A DNA stretch of 64,000 nt from Galeruca laticollis. Lineage: Eukaryota > Arthropoda > Insecta > Coleoptera > Chrysomelidae. The notes under the pieces are model-generated. The model worked only from the letters and a program-made list of their open reading frames with translations, ran no database searches and was not told the DNA's origin. Below are positions 11,690-21,050 of the stretch, piece by piece (the first letter of the stretch is position 1; each line of letters starts with the position of its first letter). The position numbers and the translations under genes were made by a program. Location of the stretch: NCBI GenBank assembly GCA_963921935.1, contig OY998179.1, positions 61,734,222 to 61,798,221 on the forward strand, in the 5' to 3' direction.

Positions 11690-12165
11690 TGGCATACTAG
11701 GCGATACTCGATTTCCCTGCACGCCCATATTTTAAGTGAGCTAAATGCTCCTTAAACCGAACGTTAACAGATATCCTATTCTGCCCAACGTACTTTCCGT
11801 CACAATCGTTACAGCTAATTTCATAAATATCACTTTTTCCAAATCTATTATTTTATCCTTAGGCCTGCCTAACAATTTTTTCAAAGTATTATTTGATTTA
11901 TGAATTAAATTTAAACTTACGTTGTTGAAAATATTCTTCATACCTTTTGTATAAGCAGGATCAAAAGGTAATGAAACACATTTCTCGCTTTGATTTTAGA
12001 AAAAGGTAGTCTCACGAAGAGATTTCTTAAACCTATGACGATTTATTATTTTAGTTACTGTTTTCTTATCGTAACCGTTAAAAACAGCTATATCCTCAAT
12101 CAAGTTCTTTTCCTTGTTGTATTTATAAATATTAAGTGGAAAATTAATCAACCTGTGTACTAGAA
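11690..12165 (-). mobile_element. PLE copy 3 fragment, minus strand
   Basis: On the minus strand, a KKTVTKIINRHR-like stretch, then NLIHKSNNTLKKLLGRPKDK (11905-11845), then a GIY-YIG remnant with CNDCDGKYV-like residues and KEHLAHLKYG (about 11830-11715). This is the RT-to-nuclease linker and nuclease start. Its 11880-12155 part is an inverted copy of 12777-13060. Confidence 0.78.
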
Positions 12166-12169
12166 TTTA

Positions 12170-13064
12170 TTGATTCATTAGAATTTATTAGTAAATTAAA
12201 GGATACAGTACTTCAGGATTGGGAAATTTTAATTTCGTTTGATGTTAGCTCATTATTTTCCAGTGTACCGATTCAGCAGACCTTGCAATACCTTGAGAAC
12301 TAACTGAACTCCAATTATTTTGGTGCTATAGCAGAATATTTACGTTTGGCAGGATTGTGCATGGAACAAAATTACTTTCCATATGACAACCAATTTTATA
12401 AACAATATGAAGGAACAGCTATGAGCAATTTCCTGTCGCCGTTTATAGCTAATCTTTTTATGAATCACTCTGAGAAACAGATTAGTCAAGAGTTTCAGTA
12501 TTGTCCTAGTGGTATAGGTATGTGGATGATATTTTCGCTATATTTGATACAAATAGAGCGAATATGGATGATTTTATCATACTACTACACTCAAAACTTC
12601 CAAGTATTAAGTTTACTTATGAACTGGAAAATAATGAACAATACCTTCTTTAGATACTTTAGTTATTAGAAATAAAAATAGGTTAGGGTTTGATATATTT
12701 AGAAACAACACCACTATATATCGGGGTTGATTATTTCCATTGTTTCTAACATAAAATGGATAGTCTCTATTTTTTAGTACATCGGTTGATTAGTTTTCCA
12801 CTTTATATTGATAGATACAACAAGGAAAAGAACTTGATTGAGGATAGCTGTTCTTAACAGTTATGTTAAGCAAATAATAACTAAAATAATAAATCGTCAT
12901 AGGTCTAAGAAATGTCTTAGTGAGACTACCTTTTTCCAAAATCGAAGCGGGAAGCAGGAGAAATTTGTGTCATTATTTACAAAAGGTTTAAAGAATATTT
13001 TCAACAACGTAGGTTTAAATTTAATTCATAAATCAAATAATACTTTGAAATAATTATTAGGATA
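12170..13064 (+). mobile_element. PLE copy 4 fragment with RT palm
   Basis: On the forward strand: FDVSSLFSSVPI (12238-12273), GTAMSNFLSPFIANLF (12412-12460) and, after a frame change, a palm region near 12520. It continues through NRHRSKK to NLIHKSNNTLK (about 13045), where it breaks off at the outer inverted repeat. Several frameshifts. It shares its 3' half, inverted, with PLE copy 3. Confidence 0.78.
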
Positions 13065-13405
13065 GAGATTTAAAAATATTTCTTTGTTTATACCTGTTTT
13101 TTACTTGTTAATTTCGCGCGCTCACAAGTATGCGTCGCTACCTTTAAGTATCGCCGCCTCTCTATGACTCATGCGCTGCACCGGCCTCTCTGTGCCCTGA
13201 ATCATTATTTATCATTTATCTTAAAAACCGTTAACTTTATCAAGATTGTTAAAAAAGAGAGCAATGTTATGAATAACTAAATTGTCTATAATTTGTTTCT
13301 AACAAATTTTTTCTGGAATCAATTTTACAAAAGTTATTTAAGTATGAATCGGAACATGTAATTAAAATTACTTTTTTATCAGTTTATATTACTTTTTTGT
13401 TATTA
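13065..13405. repeat. Left arm of long inverted repeat around pogo copy 2
   Basis: The arm runs from TAGAGATTT through TTTATACCTG and CGCGCGCTCACAAG to TTTTTTGTTATTA. Its reverse complement is found at 16035-16375 with perhaps 10% differences. I recognise no transposase for it. Confidence 0.8.
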
Positions 13406-13873
13406 AAACTGAAATTAATTACATTGAATAACTTTTTCAAACGAAGGTTATAGATCTTTTTATTATTTCTATATAATTATGATTCCAAAAAATTTTCAAA
13501 TACCATTAGGGAGGGTGGGGCAAGTGAGTCAAAGGGGACAAGTGCGTCTTTTTGAATAATTCGTACTAGTGGCAACACCGGCGAAAACAATCAAGACAGT
13601 TTAGTTCCGTACCGGCAGCCGCATCGTGTCTGTGAAAAAGTCGCCGAAAAATATTAAAAGGTAAATATATTTTTTTTTGTTTTCATCATAATATTACAAT
13701 GTAATATTTACGATGTGTTGCATAGGGATTTTGCACAATTTAAATGCATTATCCAGGCATTCTATGATAAACATCATATAATCTAACATTTTAGCAATAC
13801 TGCGTGATACCTAGACTGTTGCCAAATTTACTTGTATACTTTTAAATTATATTTAAAGATTTTGAGGTCAGGC

Positions 13874-13911
13874 TGGGGCAAGTGAGTCTTAGCTATGACT
13901 CACTTGCCCCA
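13874..13911. promoter_or_regulatory. Subterminal palindrome of pogo copy 2
   Basis: TGGGGCAAGTGAGTC and its exact reverse complement are separated by 8 bp. The same word forms the element's terminal inverted repeat at 13517-13531. It is probably an internal transposase-binding site, upstream of the transposase ATG at 14058. That role is inferred. Confidence 0.7.
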
Positions 13912-14057
13912 TGTTTGTGCAAACAGTATATACGATAATTAACTATAATTTTTGGTTTTAATCTTACACAATACGTCTGTATTTATCATAAAAATATCGT
14001 GCTAGCAGCTCTGGTGGTCTAAGTAAACTCGCCGAGTGTATTTTTTTGCAGTTGAGT

Positions 14058-15763
14058 ATGGTTCGTAACTATGTCCGTAAGACCCAAAGAGGATCGTACT
14101 CAGAGGATGCCATTCAGCGTGCTTTATATTCTATTCAGAAGAAAGAAATGTCCATCAAGAAAGCTAGTGTGGTTTTTAAAGTTCCAACAATTAGCTTACA
14201 TTCACGGCTGAAGCGTCAAGTTCTCAACCCATTAACAAACTTAGGTAGGTTCAAGCCCGTCTTTACTGAAGCAATGGAAAATGATTTACGTGACCATGTA
14301 ATACATTTGGAAAATCCTTTTTATGGTCTCTCAACAAGCGACCTCCGACGAATTGCATTTCAATTTGCTGAAGTTAACTAATTGTATCATCCTTTTAATA
14401 AATAACGGAAAGTAGCCGGAAAAGACTGATTAATATAATTTTTCAAAACACATGGTAACCTATCTATAAGAAGACCTGAAGCAACCAGCATGGCAAGAGT
14501 GACAGGATTTTCAAAATACAGAGTAGCAGAGTTTTTTCAAATTTAAAAGTGGTTTTGAAAAAGTACGAATTTCTCCCGAATCGGATTTTTAATTGCGATG
14601 AGACAGGTATTACATGCGTCCAAAAACCGGGAAAAATATTAGCCGAAGGAGGAAGAAAGCAAGTAGGAAGGTTAACTTCATTGGAAAGAGGAAAAAACAC
14701 AACTCTAGTATCATGCGTCAGTGCCACAGGCACATTTATACCACCATTTATGGTCTTTCCTCGTGTGAGAATGAATTCAACGCTTTTAAGTAATGTGTTT
14801 CCTGAAACAGTAGGATTTCCTGCTCCATCAGGATGGATGGACGCTGACTTGTTCCTTAATTTTTTTAAGCATTTCATAGACTGTACAAAAACAACTAAAG
14901 AGTCTCCGAGTCTACTCATATTGGACGGTCATGCAAGTCACGAATCCATTGAAGCAATAAAACTGGCTAGAGATTCTGGAGTTGCTCTTCTGACTTTACC
15001 ACCACATACTTCAAACCGGCTACAGCCTCTCGACTTAAGTGTATTCGGACCATTTAGAACGTATCTCACAAAAGAAATGGATAATTGGCTCTCGAATCAT
15101 CCTGGTTCTAGAATAACCGAGTATGATATGGCTTCTATTATTAAAAATGCCCCTATCAAAGCATTTACACCAAAAAAATCATCAACGGTTTTGAGAAAAC
15201 AGGAATCTATCCATATGATCCAAACGTGTTTCAAGAGAGCGACTTTGAGGCGGCCGAGAACATTCTCCAGAAATCTACCATAGAGAAAATTCTTCTTCCG
15301 AAAACTCGTCAAATCAACCTAATCCGGAGTTACCTTGTAGAGAAAAAACCTGATCTAAAGTTTACTGAAGAGGAAATCGATAGCGATCCTAAGATATTAC
15401 CACCTTCTTTAGAGCCTACAGTACAATCGTTATGCACTGCTGCTTCTGTTCTCAATTCAGGTAAGTTCAATCTCAAAACCCTTTCAAAATACGTACCTAA
15501 AAGTATCTCTTAAATATGTTAGAGCTTGGTCAGCCGTCGCCGTCGTGCAGTTACGTCCCAATTTCGAAATTCAGTCCAATCCCAAAACCATCTCCGGAGA
15601 AAAAAATACCAGAAAGGTGTCCAGAAACATCGAAGGATCCAAAATAATTACCAGTTCCCCTTACGAAAACCAACTAGGAGAGAAGTTGAAAAATAAATTG
15701 AACACATCTAAAGTTAAATTTATCAAAAAGAATCTTTGTAAACCAGAGCCGAGTTGAGGTGTT
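14058..15763 (+). pseudogene. pogo transposase (DDD), frame broken
   Basis: MVRNYVRKTQRGSYSEDAIQ starts a CENP-B/Psq-type DNA-binding domain (to 14381). A second stretch (14400-14548, with stops) carries FSKYRVAEFF. The catalytic part follows: FNCDETGI (first D), LILDGHASH (second D) and RLQPLDLSVFGP (third D), the intact pogo triad. A frameshift near 15190 moves the reading to 15226-15513 (FQESDFEAAE). The C-terminus continues in pieces to about 15760, with a PHD/zinc-like remnant beyond. A splice-acceptor-like TTTTTTTGCAG at 14041-14051 precedes the ATG. Confidence 0.88.
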
Positions 15764-16034
15764 GAAAAATTCATAAGAAATAAAAATTCGAAAAAAAAAC
15801 ATGCAAAGTGCGTTATCAGTGCCAGCAATAATATCAGAAGAAGAGAACGCCACACTATACGTGTCTTGTCACGAAAGGTATGGTGACACTTATCACGATT
15901 TTTTCCATCCAAAACGCGTTATTTAATTTATAGAAATAAAAAAGTTATATGTCAGCAAACCTTAAGGTGCCTCACTTGCTCCACCCTCCCCTATATCTTA
16001 TTATAGTTGATAACATGCATAAATTACTATGATA

Positions 16035-16375
16035 ATAACAAAAAAGTAGTATAAACTGATAAAAAAGTCATTTTAATTACATGTTCCGATTCATACTAAA
16101 ATAACTTTTGTAAAATTGATTCCAGAAAAAAAATTGTTAATAACAAATTGTAGTCAGTTTAGTTATTGCTCTCTGTAACAATTTTGATAAAGTTATTAGT
16201 TTTTAAGATAAATGATAAGTAATGGTTCAGGGCACAGAGAGGTCGGTGCAGCGCATGACTCAGAGAGAGACGGCGATACTTAATGGTAGCGACGCATACT
16301 TGTGAGCGCGCGACATTAACAATTAGAAAACAGGTATAAACAAGGAAATTTTTTAAAATCTCTATTAAGAATATT
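16035..16375. repeat. Right arm of long inverted repeat around pogo copy 2
   Basis: Reverse complement of 13065-13405, sharing the CGCGCGACA/GCGACGCAT block, the GTGCAGCGCATGACTC block and the AAACAGGTATAAACAAGG end. The two arms bracket a 2.6-kb centre consisting mainly of the pogo element. Confidence 0.8.
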
Positions 16376-16550
16376 AGTTATTAACTATTGTATAAAGAAT
16401 TAAAAAAATTATTATTTATATTTTATTTTTTTTTTAATATATTTTTCATGGGTCAAAAGTACCCAAATTTGAGATTTTTCGAACCTTTAAAAATTCATAT
16501 CTCTAAAAATATTAACTTTATCGTGAAAAGTCATAGGACCTTTTTTATAC

Positions 16551-17012
16551 AGGGTGTTCCGGGACTTGATGCAAAAAATTCGGGAGTGAGTAGATGACGT
16601 GAAAATATTACTGTGACAAAAAATTTTCTCATACGCCCTTCGTTTCTGAGTTACAGGCATTTAAAGTTGCGAAAACAGAACTTATATTTAAGTATATTTT
16701 TTAAATTATACATTGGAACATTATGAATTTTTAATAGAAGATTACGTATGTCTTTGTAGTGTGTTTGACGGAATAAATAATTCTACACTATTATTTGAAG
16801 GCCAAGGGCGGCTCACGCCTAATGGTTAACAATCCGTAACTATTACAGGGATAACCTGTACAATCTAAAGATAGCAAAAACGAATTTTTCAATCGATTTT
16901 TTAACAAAAAGGTACTCTTTGTTTAGCTCTATAAATTTTTTGGTTTAGGTGATATGTAGATTTTTAGATCGTTGTAGATGCCAAGGAAACCGTTCGCCAT
17001 AAAGAGACATTC
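16551..17012 (+). repeat. Dispersed TIR-type repeat, copy A
   Basis: Starts CAGGGTGTTCCGGGACTTGA directly after a TA dinucleotide. About 450 bp are shared with 31604-31968, including GAATTTTTCAATCGATTTTT and GAAACCGTTCGCCATAAAGA. The CAGGGTG terminus with TA target is typical of mariner-superfamily elements, but no transposase is visible here. Confidence 0.75.
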
Positions 17013-17027
17013 TTAAGTTATCGTTAA

Positions 17028-17588
17028 TTGTATCACTGGTTTGGATCCCTGGCCACTCTGGTATGGATCCCTGGCCACTCTGGTATGGATGATGATGAGA
17101 AGGCTGACTCTCTTGCAAGAGAGGGTGCCGCTCATGACTTTATCGGACCAGAACATAGAATCGGCATCGTAACAAGTGTTGCCAAACAAACACTAAATAC
17201 CTGGACTGCAAGAAGAGTTTTAGACTTCTGGCATAATATACCAGGATTGGTTCATTCAAAGGCCTTCATACATCCTTCGAATAATGTATCCAAACAAATG
17301 TTAGGCTATAATAGACACGATCTACGGTGCCTAACAGGCCTTCTAACAGGCCACTGTCGTTTGAATCATCATATGCTGAAACTTGGACTGTCGGACGATC
17401 CGATTTGCCGTCTTTGTTTGGAAGATGATGAAACAGCAGAGCGTATAATTTGTGCCTGCCCCGCCGCGGCTCGAGTCAGGTATCTGATGTTTGGCAGGGC
17501 CACTCTCTTGCTCTCGGACCTGAAATATCATTCACGGAACAAATTAATCGGCTTCGTTAAGAAGCTGAATTTGTTTGGTGAAATTTGA
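17028..17588 (+). pseudogene. LINE ORF2 C-terminus: RNase H and CCHC-like tail
   Basis: WIPGHSGMDDDEKADSLARE is the last RNase H motif (H..N/D..A). It is followed by LTGHCRLNHHMLKLGLSDD and CRLCLEDDETAERIICACPA, the Cys/His motif seen at the end of many LINE ORF2 proteins. A 22-bp tandem duplication at 17042-17085 repeats the codons for the PGHSG segment. The RT and endonuclease are absent. Confidence 0.82.
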
Positions 17589-17680
17589 ATAGGTATGAGC
17601 CACAATAGATTCTCGCGAGTCGCAGTGGAGGGTCTCATTGACCCACTCATTATAAACCTAACCTAACCTAACTTGGTGTG
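17028..17680 (+). mobile_element. LINE 3' fragment with RNase H and CCTAA tail
   Basis: A 5'-truncated non-LTR retrotransposon: RNase H C-terminus and zinc-knuckle tail (17028-17588), a short 3' UTR, then CCTAACCTAACCTAA at about 17659-17675. RNase H after RT occurs in the I, R1, LOA and Outcast clades; I cannot decide between them. Confidence 0.75.
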
Positions 17681-17764
17681 TACTCTTATGGATGGGCTTA
17701 TGGTCTTCTCCACAAATACAAAATTATTGGAGCGAAAATCCGATGTACAAAAACTATATGAGAG

Positions 17765-18030
17765 TAACACGATGTTCGACAGTATGCAATTCAATTAGAA
17801 ATGTTTGATTGTGTTTTAATACCTCATGTAATTATTTTCAATAAATTATTGAAATTAATAAGTTTCTTTAGAATGTCTCTTTATGGCGAACGGTTACTTT
17901 GGCATGTACAACGATCTAAAAATCTACATATCTCCTAAACCATAAATTTTATTGAGTTTAACAAAGAGTACCTTTTGGTTAAAAAATCGATTGATACTAA
18001 TTTTTGCTATCTTTAGATTGCGCAGATTAT
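17765..18030 (-). repeat. Dispersed TIR-type repeat, inverted partial copy
   Basis: Reverse complement matches 31850-32060. Its 17868-18025 part is also an inverted copy of 16855-17012. The locus is thus a rearranged, partly head-to-head pair with the LINE fragment between the arms. Confidence 0.7.
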
Positions 18031-18039
18031 CAATGTCTT

Positions 18040-18650
18040 TCTGATAGATTGACAGTTCATTGTTCCGTCCCTCGTAGGACGTAAGTCAAAAATATTTATT
18101 TAAAAATAAAAGGCTTGTATGATAGGCTTGATTAATTTAATATAATATTTATTCATGAAAAACTATGAATAAGATACAAGAAACAGTAACCAATCATTCT
18201 ATATTCGAATTAACATTTAATTATTTTACATAGAAGATGGTTAAATTACGAACTGTAGGTCCTTATACCTTATTCTATGCTCTATAGAACCATCTTCAAG
18301 AGCACTGCAAGGGTTAACGCTAAAAGGAATCAATACACGCTGTAATCATCTCCATGCAAATTTAAATATTGTTTCTTTATACAATATCCATTATATTTAT
18401 TATAATAAAAATAGAATGGAAAAGACAAATATAGATACACAAAATAAAATTTTGTTACAAAATATAAAAATAAAAAATCTCCCATTTTATCAGTATTATT
18501 TATGTAGAGATACTGTGGTCGTTGTTTTAATTTGTGTATTATAAAATAAATGTACCTAATTGATTTAATAATAGTTATTAGTGATTTTGAAAAGGTGGAA
18601 ATAAAGCAAATTGGATAAAAATATACAAATAATAAAACACAAGATTTCCA
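18040..18650. other. No recognised feature
   Basis: AT-rich, no open frame or motif I recognise. It may be the 3' flank of the DD82E-type pseudogene that ends at about 18658. Confidence 0.4.
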
Positions 18651-19454
18651 CTACTACACTACAAAATCATCACTATCTTCATCGTCACTGTCAAAATTAG
18701 TAATAAGTGGAGGCACATCCTGTCTATCAAATACTACTTCTCTATCCCACCCATCTTGTATAATTTTTTCAGTTTGCTCTACTGTCTGACCAAATATCAG
18801 GAGTCACTTTTTCTAAAGACTTTTTCCATACACCTATTACTTGTTCTGTTGAAGAACCATCAGTTCCCACATGATCTCTATAAAAATTATCAACTATGCC
18901 CCAAATATGTTCAATTGGGTTGAACATACAGTGGTATAGGTATTGGATTATCTCGTGAACAGTGACCTTGACCATTCCTGCGCGAAGCGATAGTGAGAAG
19001 TCGGCTAACACTCTGTAAGTGAAACCAAAAAATATTGGCTTGGGTCTAGGTACTTCAGTATTGTAATTGAAAGTATAAAACGGGTAGCGCGTTTCAGCTC
19101 ATTTATTTAACTGCATTTACAGTATAATTGTTACGGACGTAAAAAACAAACAAGCTTTGTTGTCTTTGAAATGTATTACAAAAAAGAATTATATACCTGA
19201 TGAATAAAAAATCATAACAATGTTGTCATATTACACGTTATAATTTTAATAAAAGATAAATAGTTACTTAGAGAAAGAAAAGAAACAAAGGTTTCAAAAT
19301 CTGTTTATATGGGGTTTGATAAAAAACATACTAAGAGGCCATAGAGTTTTCGTGACAAATTTAATTAGCACAAAATTTTAATGTGAAAAAACAAAAAGAA
19401 AATACATACACAGGATAATTCCAGAATATTGTGGAAATAGCCAAACATGAAAGT

Positions 19455-20837
19455 TTACATTAATGGTTGGCAACCTAAATCGTCCAGTTCCTCCTCATTC
19501 TCAGGGTCGTCTTCATCCGAAAATAAGAAGGAATCAGATTCACTGTCGTCTTCTAGTGAAATTACGAAATCTTCCACTTCATCCATTATATATTCTTTCC
19601 GCATATATTCTTTTTCGACTTTTTCAACGTGAGCACAAATTCTTTCCCATTGTTCTTTCCCAACTTGGTTAAATTTTTCTTCGGTCATTTTCAACACGTC
19701 ATCAAGTTTAAACGTCGTATTACATGCAGCGACGTGATTTTTCACCAGTGCCCATATTTTTTCGATAGGATTAAGCTCAGGATGATATGGTGGTAAACGT
19801 AGAACTGGAATGTCCCGTTCTGCTAAAATTTTATCGACGGCATATTGTTTGTGAATTGGCTTGTTTAATTGAATTTTTGCATACAGTTCAGCCTTCGTTT
19901 CCTTTTCCTCGAAAAAAATGCTTTTTTCCCTTAACCAGTTTTGCATAGATGCTTTCTTCCATGAAAAATTAGGAATTGGTTCGACCAAAACATTATGGTA
20001 AGAGGCATTATCTATCACAAGGACAGATTTCTTTGTGACGTTCACCATGAATTTTTCTTTAAGCAACTTGTTGAAATTATTATGATTCATTTCATCATGA
20101 TAGTCGCCTGTTTTAAGACCCGATTTAAATATGGTTAGAGCTCCGGGTACAAAGCCTGATACGCCCCCGGCGTGTAAAATTATTAGTCGTTGTCCTTTGG
20201 ACACAGGTGACTTTAGACAATTATTTGTTCCATCGTCCCATGCCATTGGTACAGTATGTGAACCATGAATATATGTTTCATCGCAGTATAAAATCTCCCG
20301 CCCTTCTTTTTTGTATTTTTTCAATTTTCTTAAATATTCGACTCGTTTGGATTTGATATCAAATTTTTCGACTAAGACCTTTCGGTTGTCTTCGGTTTTT
20401 TTCCAATGGAATCCCATTTTTCGCACCAATTTTCGAAATGAATCGATTTTCCCTGTAAAATTAATCCCTTCTTCCTTTTTAACTTCTTCAAACACAACTT
20501 TCATCGTTGGTCTTCGTCTGTGAATAGCTGCATATGAATAAAATATTCTCCTAATAATTTCCTCTTCAAACTCATCTACTGATCCTCTTGAGGTGCATGG
20601 TTTGATAATATTTTTTCTTGGTGACTTAAACTTTTCACCACTTTTTCTTAAATCAGCTTCTTTAATTATTCTTCTTGCGGTGCTCAGCCCAACACCAGTG
20701 GCTAACGCTACTCTTTCTTGTAACCGATTTAGGGGAAGTTTAAGTTTACCTTGTTCCTTTTCCTCTTTCATGAATTTATATACGTTATAAATTATTTCAC
20801 GACTCTGGCTGTGAACCACTCGTTTAGAATTGCTCAT
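19455..20837 (-). CDS. Intact transposase, 460 aa, DD82E spacing
   Basis: It cuts and rejoins DNA at the element's inverted ends (family knowledge). N-terminal helix-turn-helix at residues about 36-60 (LQERVALATGVGLSTARRII). Catalytic residues are D186 in YCDETYIHG, D276 in VIDNASYHN and E359 in LNPIEKIW. By my count 82 residues separate the last two, far more than the 34 of classic Tc1. This matches the DD82E ('Sailor'-type) group as I recall it. The C-terminus is acidic. One exon, no stop or frameshift, ATG at 20837. The unbroken frame suggests recent mobility. Its nearest relative here is the gene it interrupted, which has introns while this one has none. Confidence 0.9.
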   Translation of the reverse strand: MSNSKRVVHSQSREIIYNVYKFMKEEKEQGKLKLPLNRLQERVALATGVGLSTARRIIKEADLRKSGEKFKSPRKNIIKPCTSRGSVDEFEEEIIRRIFYSYAAIHRRRPTMKVVFEEVKKEEGINFTGKIDSFRKLVRKMGFHWKKTEDNRKVLVEKFDIKSKRVEYLRKLKKYKKEGREILYCDETYIHGSHTVPMAWDDGTNNCLKSPVSKGQRLIILHAGGVSGFVPGALTIFKSGLKTGDYHDEMNHNNFNKLLKEKFMVNVTKKSVLVIDNASYHNVLVEPIPNFSWKKASMQNWLREKSIFFEEKETKAELYAKIQLNKPIHKQYAVDKILAERDIPVLRLPPYHPELNPIEKIWALVKNHVAACNTTFKLDDVLKMTEEKFNQVGKEQWERICAHVEKVEKEYMRKEYIMDEVEDFVISLEDDSESDSFLFSDEDDPENEEELDDLGCQPLM

Positions 20838-20917
20838 GATTGAAGATTTGTCTGTAAAAAAATTATAATTTTATAGGGCCCAGAGAGATCATTTTTTTAT
20901 CGATAAATACATGTTTG

Positions 20918-21050
20918 ATTGTATGAAAGTTTTATAGTCATGGCAATAAATGGAGAATCAAGAGAGTGAAAAAATCACGAGAGCTTGCTCGAGTGATTTT
21001 TTTAATTCTCTTGATTCTATAATTTTTGCCGTGACATTAAAATTTGAATA
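20918..21050. repeat. Long hairpin upstream of the transposase
   Basis: Two arms of about 60 bp (20918-20981 and 20986-21050) share GAATCAAGAGA, AAAAAATCAC and GGCAA blocks in inverted orientation, with a loop of a few bases (centre near AGAGCTTGCTCG). It lies about 80-210 bp upstream of the start codon on the transcribed side. Confidence 0.75.

Larger units (their letters stand above)
13509..15991 (+). mobile_element. pogo-like DNA transposon copy 2
   Basis: Inverted ends: GGGAGGGTGGGGCAAGTGAG at 13509 and the complement of GGGGAGGGTGGAGCAAGTGA ending at 15991, flanked by TA at 13507-13508 and 15992-15993. Length is 2.48 kb. It encodes a pogo-type transposase with all three catalytic aspartates but several frame breaks. 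It sits between the arms of a longer inverted repeat. Confidence 0.92.
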
